A stretch of 64,000 nucleotides of DNA from Brachybacterium sp. YJGR34 (lineage in GTDB: Bacteria; Actinomycetota; Actinomycetes; Actinomycetales; Dermabacteraceae): positions 1-64,000 of the forward strand of contig NZ_PNFB01000015.1 of NCBI RefSeq assembly GCF_003347015.1, in the 5' to 3' direction. Below, in pieces: positions 11,827 to 20,903 of this stretch (positions within the stretch are counted from its first letter, which is position 1; every line of letters begins with the position of its first letter). The notes below the pieces were generated by a model, which was given only the letters and a program-made list of their open reading frames with translations, was not told the DNA's origin and made no database searches. Made by a program: the position numbers and the translations under genes.

Positions 11827-12524
11827 GACCCGCCGGCCCGCCGCCCGTGGATCCGGACGAGGCACGACGTCGGATCCATGAGGAGCTCTCGAAGGCCGAG
11901 TACGACGACTCCCCCGGATTCATCGACTGGCTGCTGGGGACCATCGAGAGCTGGCTGCTGGAGATCGTCGACGGGATCGACGGCTCCTCCGCCGCCCAGG
12001 CGGGCATCGCCGTGGCGATGGGGGTCGTGCTCGTGGTCGCCGCCGTGCTGGTGCTGCGCCGCACCGGGTTGATCCGCCGCGGCCACACCCTCGCCGTCGC
12101 CGCCGAGCTCGACGCGCAGCCGGTGCTCAGCGGCGCGGAGCTGCGGGCGTCCGCCGGTGAGGCCGTCTCCGCCGGGCGCACCGACGACGGGATCGTGCTG
12201 GCGCTGCGCGCCCTGGTGCGGGACCTCGAGGAGCGCACCCTGCTCGACGTCACCGCCGGCATGACCGCGCACGAGGCCGCCGACCGCGCCGCCCGACCCT
12301 ATCCGGAGCTGCGCGGTCGCCTCGAGCGCGGTGCCGACGCCTTCGACACCGCCGCGTACTCCCACCGCACCGCCACCGCCAAGCAGGCTGATGACCTCCT
12401 CCGCCTCGCCGAGTACATCGCGGACTCCGCCCCGGACCTCACCGGCCTCGGGACGACCGCGGACGCGGGCGCCGAGGATCCCCTGCACCCCCGTGACGCG
12501 GCCCCGACGGGGGTCGGCGGGTGA
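11823..12524 (+). CDS. DUF4129 domain-containing membrane protein
   Basis: 233 residues. A cytoplasmic or amphipathic N-terminal part contains SPGFIDWLLGTIESWLLEIVDG, then a single transmembrane helix near residues 60-80. The DUF4129 region (about 115-190, DDGIVLALRALVRDLEERTLLD then GMTAHEAA) resembles the C-terminal domain found with transglutaminase-like and MoxR-associated proteins. The GTG start at 11823 overlaps the preceding stop and the gene's own stop overlaps the next start, so the five genes are likely translated as a coupled unit. The function is unknown; association with a MoxR chaperone-like ATPase is the main clue. Confidence 0.85.
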   Translation: MRPAGPPPVDPDEARRRIHEELSKAEYDDSPGFIDWLLGTIESWLLEIVDGIDGSSAAQAGIAVAMGVVLVVAAVLVLRRTGLIRRGHTLAVAAELDAQPVLSGAELRASAGEAVSAGRTDDGIVLALRALVRDLEERTLLDVTAGMTAHEAADRAARPYPELRGRLERGADAFDTAAYSHRTATAKQADDLLRLAEYIADSAPDLTGLGTTADAGAEDPLHPRDAAPTGVGG

Positions 12525-13713
12525 GCGCCGCCCTCGCTCCTTCGGCGCAGGTGCCGGGATCGGCGCCGACGCCGGCTCCGGCGCCCCGGCGCCGGCGGCA
12601 CTGGCTGACCGTCCTGGTCGTGCTCGCGATGCTCGCCACGGTCGTCGTCTCGGTGTTCCGCAGCTTCTACCAGGACGGCCCGCTCGAACCCGGCGCTCCC
12701 ACCGGGCAGGGCTCGAAGGCCGTGGTCCAGGTGCTCGAGGACCTCGGGGTGGACGTCCAGGTGCAGCGCCACACCGCCGATGCCGCCCAGTCGCTGCGCG
12801 AGGGGCGCACCGTCCTGGTCACCGATCCCACGGTGCTGCAGGGCGAGCAGCTCGACGCGCTGGTCGCGGCGCACGAGGCCGAGGGCTCGGGACGCCTGGT
12901 CCTGGTCCAGCCCGACTTCGTCACCCTCTCCTACTTCTCCTCCCGCCTGACACCCGGCGCGACGCTGGACGAGGCCACCACGCTCGAGGCCTCCCCCGGC
13001 TGCGGCGATCTCGCCCACGGCGCCCGCGCGCTCGCGGTGCCCGGTGAGGAGGGACTGCACGGGCGCTCGGTCCTGTACCGGCCCGTCGAGGGCGCCGACG
13101 GCTGCTTCACCGTCGACGGCGGCTCGCTCGTGGCCGAGGACGACGGCCTGCTGGTGCTGGGCAGCGCGGACCTGCTGACCAACGACGGCGTCGGAGCGGC
13201 GGACAACTCCGCGCTGGTGCTCAATGCGCTGGGCGGCGGCGGCGAGCTCGCCTGGTACGTGCCCTCCGCCACCGATCCGATGGGCACCGCCCCGCAGAGC
13301 ATCGTCACCTACCTGCCCGACTGGGCCGCGCCCCTGGGGCTCTGGCTGATGCTGGTCGCCGGGATCGCCCTGCTGGCGCTGGGTCGGCGCTTCGGCCCGG
13401 TGGTGCTGGAGCCGCTGCCGGTGACCGTCCGCCCCCAGGAGATCGCGCTGGGGCGTGCCCGGCTGCTCCAGCGCGCCGGCGATCGCGACGCCGCCGCCAC
13501 CGCCCTGCGCTCCGCCGCCGCGACCCGGCTCGCGGATGCGCTCGGGCTGCGCCACGAGCGGTCCCTGGACGGCCTGGTGGCAGCGCTCGCCGAGCACGTG
13601 GACCACTCGCCCGAGCAGCTGCGCGCGCTGCTGGGCCCCACCCCCGTCACCAGCGACCAGGACCTCGTGCGCCTCGCGCACGACCTCGACCGTCTCGAGA
13701 AGGAGATCGACCG

Positions 13714-13717
<4 letters not shown>
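12521..13717 (+). CDS. DUF4350 domain-containing membrane protein
   Basis: 398 residues. An Ala/Pro-rich N-terminus is followed by a transmembrane helix (about 28-46), an extracytoplasmic DUF4350 domain (about 50-260), a second membrane helix near 267-290 and a cytoplasmic helical tail with RARLLQRAGDRDAAATALR. DUF4350 has the fold of glutamine-amidotransferase-like or GldG-type domains, but no catalytic residues can be recognised here. The GTG start overlaps the DUF4129 stop, and the stop overlaps the moxR ATG. Its conserved place in the cluster suggests a membrane complex together with the MoxR ATPase and the DUF58 protein. Confidence 0.85.
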
Positions 13718-14742
<1,025 letters not shown>

Positions 14743-14753
14743 GGCCGGCGTCC

Positions 14754-16052
14754 ATGAGGATCTCGCTGACGCCCCGCGCGGCCCTGGTCGCGCTGCTCGC
14801 GCTGCCCGTGATCGTGCTGTGGCCGCTGTGGTGGGTGCTGCTGATCCTGGTCGCGCTCTGGGCGCTCGTGGTCCTCGCCGATGCCCTGCTCGCCGTGGAC
14901 CCGCGACGGATCCGCGTGCGACGGGAGTCGCCCACCCAGGTGCGTCTGGGCAGCACGGTCAGCGGACGGCTGCTCCTGACCAACCCCGGCTCCCGCTCCG
15001 CCTCCCTCGAGGTCCGCGACGCCTGGAACCCGACGGCCGGGCTGGCCTCCCAGCGCAGCGCCGTGCAGGTGCCCGCCCACGAACGGCGCGCGATCGGCCA
15101 GGAGTTCACCCCCACCCGCCGCGGCCGGCACCGGTCCCGGGCCGTGCTGGTCGCCTCGCGCGGTCGGCTCGGCCTGGCCCGGCGCACCGCCCGGGCCGAC
15201 GCGCCCGGCGAGATGCTGGCCCTGCACCCCTTCGGCTCCCGCCGCCACCTCCCCTCCCGGGTGCAGCGGCTGCGGGAGATCGAGGGGCTCGCGGCGATCC
15301 ACCAGCGCGGGCAGGGCACCGAGTTCGACTCCCTGCGCGACTTCGTGGACGGCGACGACGTGCGCTCGATCGACTGGCGCGCGACCGCCCGCCGTCGGTC
15401 GGTGGTGGTGCGCACCTGGCGTCCCGAGCGGGACCGGCACGTGCTGATCGTCGTGGACACCTCCCGCACCTCGGCCGGTCGACTCGGCGACTCGACCCGG
15501 CTGGACGCCGCCTTCGACGCCGCCCTGCTGCTCACGGCCCTCGCGGGGCAGGCCGGCGACCGCGTCGACCTCCTCTGCGTGGACCGCATCCCCCACGTCT
15601 CGGTGCTGGGATCCACCCGCACCACGGTGCTCCACGACATGGTGACCGCGACGGCGGCGGTGGACCCGGCGCTCGTGGAGACCGACTGGGAGCTGGCCGC
15701 GAGCACGATCGCGGCGCGGGCCCGACGCGGCTCCCTGGTGGTGCTGCTCACTCCGGTCGAGGCCGCGGCGGTGCACAGCGGTCTGCTGCCGGTCGCCGCG
15801 CGCCTGGCGAAGGACCATCCGCTGGTGCTCGCCTCCGTCGCCGATCCCGCCCTCGAGGAGCTCGCCGCCGGCCGCGGCGAGCTGGAGGCGGTGTACCGGG
15901 CGGCCGCGGCCGAGCAGGCGCGGGCCGAGCGCTCCGGTGTCGCCCATGCGCTCGAGCGGGTCGGCGCCCACGTCGTCGACGCCCCGCCGGACCGGGCCCC
16001 GCAGGCGCTCGCCGACGCCTACCTCGCCCTGAAGGCCGCCGGCCGGCTGTAG
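14754..16052 (+). CDS. DUF58 (VWA-like) protein, MoxR partner
   Basis: 432 residues. Two hydrophobic segments lie near the N-terminus (about 8-45). The DUF58 signature follows: GTEFDSLRDFVDGDDVRSID with WRATARR just after, and HVLIVVDTSRTS as the start of a von Willebrand A-like fold, whose D-x-S residues could bind a metal ion. Proteins of this type are membrane-anchored partners of MoxR ATPases. The ATG at 14754 follows the moxR stop by 11 nt with GAGG upstream. This is the last plus-strand gene of the cluster and converges on the SpoIIM-like gene. Confidence 0.9.
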   Translation: MRISLTPRAALVALLALPVIVLWPLWWVLLILVALWALVVLADALLAVDPRRIRVRRESPTQVRLGSTVSGRLLLTNPGSRSASLEVRDAWNPTAGLASQRSAVQVPAHERRAIGQEFTPTRRGRHRSRAVLVASRGRLGLARRTARADAPGEMLALHPFGSRRHLPSRVQRLREIEGLAAIHQRGQGTEFDSLRDFVDGDDVRSIDWRATARRRSVVVRTWRPERDRHVLIVVDTSRTSAGRLGDSTRLDAAFDAALLLTALAGQAGDRVDLLCVDRIPHVSVLGSTRTTVLHDMVTATAAVDPALVETDWELAASTIAARARRGSLVVLLTPVEAAAVHSGLLPVAARLAKDHPLVLASVADPALEELAAGRGELEAVYRAAAAEQARAERSGVAHALERVGAHVVDAPPDRAPQALADAYLALKAAGRL

Positions 16053-16112
16053 CTCGGGCACAGCGCGGCGCAGCGCGGCCCGGCCAGGCGCGGCCCGACC
16101 CGCCCGGCGCAG

Positions 16113-16171
16113 AGAAAGGTGCGCTCTCGCACCAGATCCGGTCGTCAGATGGTTCGGATACGCACCTTTCT
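16113..16171. repeat. Intergenic inverted repeat with two alternative hairpins
   Basis: AGAAAGGTGCG (16113-16123) pairs perfectly with CGCACCTTTCT (16161-16171), 37 nt away. Inside it, GGTGCG (16118-16123) can instead pair with CGCACC (16128-16133) across a 4-nt CTCT loop, and ATCCG (16136-16140) pairs with CGGAT (16155-16159). The element lies between convergent genes (DUF58 ends 16052, SpoIIM ends 16264). It could be a bidirectional terminator or a copy of a small dispersed palindromic element; I see no second copy in the window. Confidence 0.55.
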
Positions 16172-16263
16172 GGGCATTCTGAGCCGCTGTCCGCTCGCCG
16201 CTGCGGGTCCCCGGTGGCCTCCCGGCCGGGCACCGCCGGAGCGCCGCGGGCCCTGCAGCTCGC

Positions 16264-17259
16264 TCATCCCGCGGTCGCGACCCGCGCGCCGACCAGGTCC
16301 TCGGCGAGGTCGCCGGTGATGCCGGCACGGTGGACCTGCCGACCTCGGCCCAGCATGAAGACCAGGAAGGCCGCCCAGGCGAGGACCCCCAGGCCCACGC
16401 GCACCGCCGGCGGGAGCGCACTGGGCGTCACGAAGGCCTCCAGGAAGCCGGAGACCAGCAGCACCGGCACCAGGCCGATCGCGACCGTGACCAGGGAGCG
16501 CGCTGCCCGGGAGAGCGCCCAGAGACGCGGCACGGGTCCCGGCCGGACCCAGGCCCAGAAGGTGCGCAGCCCGGCGCCGGCGCCCACCAGGACCGCGGTC
16601 ATCTCGAGCAGGCCGTGCGGCAGCAGGTACACGAAGAAGGTGTCCAGCCCGCCGTAGGCGCCCATCACCCCCGCGGACAACCCGATGTTCAGCCCGTTCT
16701 GCACCAGCATGATCACCGGCCAGATGCCGGTGACGCCGAAGACGACGGCCTGGACGGTGATCCAGGCGTTGTTCGTCCACACCTGGGCGGCGAACCCCGA
16801 GGCCTCTCCCTGGAAGTAGTAGGCGACGAAATCGCGCTGGGCGAGCGCTCGCTGCTGCGCCTCGGGCAGGACGAGGGAGCGCGCGGTGGAGTCCATCCCG
16901 AAGTAGAAGCCGGTGACGACGGTGACCAGGAGGAACAGGCCCGCCGCGAGCGCGACCGCCCATCGTGCCTCGTACAGAGCGGCCGGCAGGTCCTCCCAGA
17001 AGAAGGTGCGGGCGTGCTTCCACAGCGGGGTGCGGTCGCCGGTGATGCGCAGGCGCGCCCGGTGCACCAGCAGGGAGAGCCGGGCGGTCAGCGCCGGATC
17101 GGGGTTGGTCGAGCGCACCGTGGACAGGTGGGTGGCGGTCTCCTGGTAGAGAGCCAGCAGCTCGTCGATCTCGGCCGCGTCGAGGGACCGCCTCCGGGTC
17201 AGCTCCTGGAGACGGTCCCACTGCGGCCGGTGCACGGCGATGAAGGCGTCGGTGTCCAC
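16264..17259 (-). CDS. SpoIIM-like (stage II sporulation protein M) membrane protein
   Basis: 331 residues, DUF95/SpoIIM family. A helical N-terminal domain (MDTDAFIAVHRPQWDRLQEL to about 115) is followed by about five transmembrane segments, with the family motif NNAWITVQAVVFGVTGI and LLPHGLLEMTAVLVGAGAGLR. SpoIIM belongs to the peptidoglycan hydrolase complex for engulfment in Bacillus, but the actinobacterial homologues occur in non-sporulating species beside RDD and MoxR/DUF58 genes. I chose the GTG at 17259: no Shine-Dalgarno is present, but a TACGCT box ends 6 nt upstream, suggesting a leaderless transcript. Divergent from the RDD gene. Confidence 0.85.
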   Translation of the reverse strand: MDTDAFIAVHRPQWDRLQELTRRRSLDAAEIDELLALYQETATHLSTVRSTNPDPALTARLSLLVHRARLRITGDRTPLWKHARTFFWEDLPAALYEARWAVALAAGLFLLVTVVTGFYFGMDSTARSLVLPEAQQRALAQRDFVAYYFQGEASGFAAQVWTNNAWITVQAVVFGVTGIWPVIMLVQNGLNIGLSAGVMGAYGGLDTFFVYLLPHGLLEMTAVLVGAGAGLRTFWAWVRPGPVPRLWALSRAARSLVTVAIGLVPVLLVSGFLEAFVTPSALPPAVRVGLGVLAWAAFLVFMLGRGRQVHRAGITGDLAEDLVGARVATAG

Positions 17260-17265
17260 CTGACC

Positions 17266-17271
17266 AGCGTA
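17266..17271 (-). promoter_or_regulatory. Candidate leaderless -10 box for the SpoIIM-like gene
   Basis: Minus-strand TACGCT is followed by 6 nt (ggtcag) and then the GTG at 17259. With transcription starting at the GTG no leader would exist, which explains the missing ribosome binding site. No good -35 is seen. Confidence 0.45.
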
Positions 17272-17375
17272 GGTCCGTGCCCCGCTGCGCAGAGCCGACG
17301 AAAGTCGGAGGCCCGGGCGTCGGAAGCCGACGCTCGACGCTGACCGTGATCCGGCGCGGCTGTCAGGATGGCCCC

Positions 17376-18227
17376 ATGACGACACCGGGTGCCGCCGCGC
17401 AGGTCTCCGACCCTGCCGGTCGCGATGCGCTGATCACGGGCGATGCCGTGCTGCTGGACCTGCGCACCGCCTCCTTCGCGGTGCGCATGGTCTCCGCCGC
17501 CCTCGACGGGGTGCTGCAGCTGTCGATCCTCATCGGCGGGAGCATCGCGATGGCCTGGATCGCGGCACGCTCCGGTGCCGACGACGGCCTGATCGCCGCG
17601 GGCATCGTGTCGATGTCGGTGCTGGCCTACGTCGGCTATCCGGTGCTGTGCGAGCTGCTGCTCAAGGGACGCTCCGTGGGGCGCCTGGTGATGGGCACGC
17701 GCGTGGTGCGGGACGACGGCGGCCCGGTGCACCTGCGCCAGAGCCTGCTCCGCGCGGTCATGGCGATGCTGGAGATCTGGGCCACCTCCGGGGCGATCGC
17801 CCTGACCTGCTCGGTGATCGACCGCAGGTCGCGCCGGGTGGGCGATCTGCTGGCCGGCACCATGGTGATCCAGGAGCGGATGCGCGATCTCGAGCCGCGC
17901 CGCGCGGAGGTGCCCGCCTCGCTGCGCTCCTGGGCGGGATCCGCGGACGTGGGCCGGCTCCCGCTGACGCTGATGCAGGACATCCGCTCGTTCCTGCCGC
18001 GCGCGACGACGATCAATCCCGAGTCGCGGCGGCAGCTCTCGCGGGACCTGCTGCACCGCACCCTGCCCCATGTCAGCCCGGCGCCGCCGCCGGGCACGGA
18101 CCCGGAGGAGTTCCTCGCCGCGGTCCTCGCCGAGCGCTCGCGCCGGGACGAACAGAGGCTGCGCCGCGCCCAGGCGCGCTCCCACGAGCTCTCCGCCGAG
18201 GTCCGCACGGTGCCGTTCACCGCGTGA
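17376..18227 (+). CDS. RDD family membrane protein
   Basis: 283 residues. The RDD domain spans about residues 25-160: LRTASFAVRMVSAALDG supplies the first Arg and the Asp in the first membrane helix, followed by further helices and RSVGRLVMGTRVVRDDG and RRVGDLLAGTMVIQ. A long cytoplasmic tail (about 165-283) is rich in Arg and Glu and resembles the extension of other actinobacterial RDD proteins. Some RDD proteins act as ion/proton antiporters, but this is not shown for this branch. The ATG at 17376 has AGGA upstream. It is divergent from the SpoIIM-like gene, a pairing common in Micrococcales. Confidence 0.85.
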   Translation: MTTPGAAAQVSDPAGRDALITGDAVLLDLRTASFAVRMVSAALDGVLQLSILIGGSIAMAWIAARSGADDGLIAAGIVSMSVLAYVGYPVLCELLLKGRSVGRLVMGTRVVRDDGGPVHLRQSLLRAVMAMLEIWATSGAIALTCSVIDRRSRRVGDLLAGTMVIQERMRDLEPRRAEVPASLRSWAGSADVGRLPLTLMQDIRSFLPRATTINPESRRQLSRDLLHRTLPHVSPAPPPGTDPEEFLAAVLAERSRRDEQRLRRAQARSHELSAEVRTVPFTA

Positions 18228-18237
18228 TCGCGGGGCC

Positions 18238-18260
18238 GGCCGCCGTCCCGTGCGGCGGCC
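18238..18260. terminator. Bidirectional hairpin between RDD and manB
   Basis: GGCCGCCG (18238-18245) and CGGCGGCC (18253-18260) form a perfect 8-bp stem with a 7-nt loop in the 39-nt gap between two convergent stops. It can act in either direction. Confidence 0.6.
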
Positions 18261-18266
18261 GCCCGC

Positions 18267-19955
18267 TCAGAGGGGGCCCGGCGCCTCGTGGCGGCCGGCG
18301 ATGAGCACGGGGATGCCGTCCTGGACGGGGTGCACGCGGGAGCAGGCGGTGCACTGCAGCGCGGCCTCGACGTCCCGCAGCTCCCCTCCGCAGTCCGGGC
18401 AGCGCAGGATCGAGCGCACCCAGCCGGGCACGTCCGCACCGCTCGCCCCCGCCGGCAGGGCAGCCGGGGCCGTGGCGGTACCCGCGGCGCCGGCGGGACG
18501 ACCGCCCGCGGCGCTCTCCTCGCCGTCCTCGAGGATCGCGAGGATCTCGTCACGCCGACGTTCCATGGTGGCCTCCTGGGCGGCCTCGACGTTCAGCCGC
18601 AGCAGCGGCTCGGTGTTCGAGGAGCGCAGGGAGAACCACCACTGCTCCTCCGGCGGGAGCTCCGGGCCCCAGTGGGTGACGGTGAGGCCGTCGAGCTCGT
18701 CGATCTCCACCCCCGGCAGCGACCGCAGATGCTCGCGCACCCGGTCGCGAGCGGCCTGCGCATCGGGGACGCGGGTGTTGATCTCCCCGCTGGCGGCATA
18801 GGGATCATGTGCCGCGACCAGGGCGGAGGCCGGGCCGTCGGACTCTGCCAGCGCCGCGAGCACGTGGAGGGCGGCCAGCATGCCGGAATCGGCGGAGAAG
18901 AAGTCCCGGAAGTAGTAGTGCGCGGAATGCTCGCCGCCGAAGACGGCGTCGCGCTCGGCCATGATCCGCTTGATGAGGGAATGCCCCACGGGGGTGCGGA
19001 CCGCTTCGCCGCCCGCGGCGAGGATCGCCTCGGCCACGTGGCGCGAGGAGACGAGGTTCGCGACCACGACGGGACGCTCCTCGCCGGCCGCCCGGGCGCG
19101 GGCGATCTCCCGCTGGGCGATCAGCGCGGTGATCGTCGAGGGCGGGACGGCGGCGCCGCGCTCGTCGAGCACCACGCAGCGATCCGCATCGCCGTCGAAG
19201 GCCAGCCCCAGGTCCGCGCCCTCCCGGGCGACGGCCTCGCGCAGATCGCGGAGGTTCTCGGGATCCAGCGGGTCCGCCGGGTGGTGCGGGAAGCGGCCGT
19301 CGAGCTCGAGGTGCAGGCCGATGAGCTCGATCCCCGCCAGATCGCCGAGCACCGCGGGCGCGGTGAGCCCGGCCATCGCGTTCGCGCCGTCGACCACCAC
19401 CCGGAGGGGACGCGAGGCGGGGATCTCGACCAGGGAGCGGAGCGTCGCGACGTAGTCGGGCAGGGTGTCGATCCCCTCGGCGCGTCCCTCACCGTGGCGG
19501 GGGATCTCCCCGGCGGCGAGATAGGCCTCCGCGCCGCGGCGGATCTCCTCGAGCCCGGTCTCCCGGCTGATCGGGCGGGCGCCGGGCAGGCACAGCTTGA
19601 GGCCGTTGTCCTCGGCGGGGTTGTGGGAGGCGGTGACCATCGCCCCGGCCGCCCGGTGCAGCCCGGAGGCGCAGTACAGCTGGTCGGTGGAAGCGAGGGA
19701 GGCGTCGGCGACGATCGCGCCGCGGCGCACCGCGCCCTCGATGACCGCGGCCGCCAGCTCGGGCGAGCTGAGGCGCATGTCGTGGGCGACGACGATCTCG
19801 GGGTCCTCGAGGTGGTCGGCGAAGGCGGCGCCGATCGCCCGCGCCACCTCGACGGTGAGCTCCGTGCCGGCGACGCCGCGCACATCGTTGAGCTTGACGA
19901 TCCCGCGCAGGTCATGGATGCGGGGCCCGGGCAGTGCGGCGGAGCTCTCAGTCAT
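18267..19955 (-). CDS. manB: Phosphomannomutase/phosphoglucomutase fused to a Trm112-like zinc domain
   Basis: 562 residues. The alpha-D-phosphohexomutase part (1 to about 460) has the phosphoserine loop GAMVTASHNPAEDNG (Ser110), the metal loop DGDAD (254-258), GEHSAH, and the phosphate-binding RSSNTEP. It should interconvert mannose 6-phosphate and mannose 1-phosphate for GDP-mannose. After an Ala/Gly linker comes a Trm112-like zinc ribbon (about 517-552) with C519-x2-C522 and C535-x2-C538. In many actinobacteria this small domain is a separate gene next to manB; here it is in frame. The start is the ATG at 19955 with GGAG upstream, overlapping the DUF3499 stop by 8 nt. Equivalent to Rv3257c by position. 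Confidence 0.9.
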   Translation of the reverse strand: MTESSAALPGPRIHDLRGIVKLNDVRGVAGTELTVEVARAIGAAFADHLEDPEIVVAHDMRLSSPELAAAVIEGAVRRGAIVADASLASTDQLYCASGLHRAAGAMVTASHNPAEDNGLKLCLPGARPISRETGLEEIRRGAEAYLAAGEIPRHGEGRAEGIDTLPDYVATLRSLVEIPASRPLRVVVDGANAMAGLTAPAVLGDLAGIELIGLHLELDGRFPHHPADPLDPENLRDLREAVAREGADLGLAFDGDADRCVVLDERGAAVPPSTITALIAQREIARARAAGEERPVVVANLVSSRHVAEAILAAGGEAVRTPVGHSLIKRIMAERDAVFGGEHSAHYYFRDFFSADSGMLAALHVLAALAESDGPASALVAAHDPYAASGEINTRVPDAQAARDRVREHLRSLPGVEIDELDGLTVTHWGPELPPEEQWWFSLRSSNTEPLLRLNVEAAQEATMERRRDEILAILEDGEESAAGGRPAGAAGTATAPAALPAGASGADVPGWVRSILRCPDCGGELRDVEAALQCTACSRVHPVQDGIPVLIAGRHEAPGPL

Positions 19956-20313
19956 CCGTGCTCCGCACCACCTGCAGGTGGCGGGCCGGCGCCGGGTCCG
20001 CGCCGGCGCGGACGGTGGAGCGTTCGCTCCGCGCCGCAGCGGGCGCGGGGGCGTCCTGGCCGTCCCGCCGGCGGACGGCATCGGCGAGCGCGAGCAGATC
20101 GTCGGTGGCCTCCTCGCCGCCGGCCACGCGGAGCAGCTCCCAGCCGCGCGGGGCGGTCATGCGCGAGGCGTGCTCGCGGCAGAGGTCATAGGCGTGGGGC
20201 TCGCTGAGGCGCGACAGCGGTCCCAGCACCGCCGTCGAGTCCTCGTACACGAAGGTCAACGAGCTGACGGCCGGCTGTGCGCAGGCAGTCCGGGAGCATT
20301 CTCGAGCAGGCAC
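19948..20313 (-). CDS. DUF3499 family protein
   Basis: 121 residues. The N-terminal half is the conserved DUF3499 core: RECSRTACAQPAVSSLTFVY, then EDSTAVLGPLS and EPHAYDLCREHASRMTAPRGW. Its three conserved Cys residues plus His suggest a small zinc site. The C-terminus is variable and charged. The family is restricted to Actinobacteria and lies next to manB, as for Rv3258c. I chose the GTG at 20313: a TACACT box ends 6 nt upstream, compatible with a leaderless transcript, whereas the AGGA just before the GTG is too close to act as a ribosome site. The function is unknown. Confidence 0.85.
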   Translation of the reverse strand: MPARECSRTACAQPAVSSLTFVYEDSTAVLGPLSRLSEPHAYDLCREHASRMTAPRGWELLRVAGGEEATDDLLALADAVRRRDGQDAPAPAAARSERSTVRAGADPAPARHLQVVRSTDD

Positions 20314-20319
20314 TCCTGC

Positions 20320-20325
20320 AGTGTA
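20320..20325 (-). promoter_or_regulatory. Candidate leaderless -10 box for DUF3499-manB
   Basis: TACACT on the minus strand followed by 6 nt (gcagga) and the GTG at 20313. The divergent gene has the same arrangement on the other strand. Confidence 0.5.
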
Positions 20326-20401
20326 CGCAGGTCCGCCGACGGCCCGTCGGCGGCGCGCCCCGCCTCCGACGAGGCGCGCGCCACGACGGTCCCGCTCCCG
20401 G

Positions 20402-20407
20402 TAAGGT
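20402..20407 (+). promoter_or_regulatory. Candidate leaderless -10 box for the zincin-like gene
   Basis: TAAGGT followed by 6 nt (gcgtcc) and the ATG at 20414. No other ribosome binding site is present. Confidence 0.45.
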
Positions 20408-20413
20408 GCGTCC

Positions 20414-20869
20414 ATGGATGTCGAGCCGCTCCGCGCCGCGTCGCCGGGCCCCCGCCCGGAGCCCCGTCGCCGGGACCGGCGCGGACGGGGGCGGCGCTTC
20501 GACCTGATCCCTCCGCACCTGCCGGGCTACCGCACGCGCCGCGAGCGCTTCGACGACCTGGTGACCGATGCGGGCGCGGCCCTCGCCGAGCGCTTCCCCC
20601 GCCGTCTGGCGCACCTGCAGGTGCTCGTCGAAGAGGTGCCGCCCGCCGATCCGGCCCCCTGGGAGGACGCCTCCGTGCTGTTGGGCCGGGTCATCCCGCC
20701 CTCGCGCGAGCATCCCGCCCGGGTGATCCTCTACCGACGTCCGCTGCAGACCCGCTGCGCGAGCGAGCAGGACCTCGAGACGCTGGTGCGGCAGGTGCTG
20801 TCCGAGCAGATCGGCTCGCTGCTGAACATCGCCCCCGAGGACGTCGATCCCGGCGCCTGGGACGAGTGA
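20414..20869 (+). CDS. Metallopeptidase-family (zincin-like) protein lacking its active site
   Basis: 151 residues. After a basic N-terminal tail (about 1-30) the protein follows the DUF1025/minimal zincin family: RRERFDDLVTDAG, LVEEVP and the final NIAPEDVDP. Where family members in other phyla carry an HExGHH-type zinc motif (as in VHEIGHHFG), this protein has residues 130-137 SEQIGSLL, so the metal ligands and catalytic Glu are replaced. It is therefore unlikely to be an active peptidase. The position between DUF3499 and whiB2 matches Rv3259. The start ATG at 20414 has a leaderless-type -10 box upstream. Confidence 0.8.
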   Translation: MDVEPLRAASPGPRPEPRRRDRRGRGRRFDLIPPHLPGYRTRRERFDDLVTDAGAALAERFPRRLAHLQVLVEEVPPADPAPWEDASVLLGRVIPPSREHPARVILYRRPLQTRCASEQDLETLVRQVLSEQIGSLLNIAPEDVDPGAWDE

Positions 20870-20886
20870 GACGGACGGGCCGTCGC

Positions 20887-20900
20887 CGGGGTCCGCCCCG
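20887..20900. terminator. Small hairpin between convergent genes
   Basis: CGGGG and CCCCG with a 4-nt loop in the 34-nt gap between the zincin-like and DUF5719 stops. Short, so weakly supported. Confidence 0.3.
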
Positions 20901-20903
20901 TGG

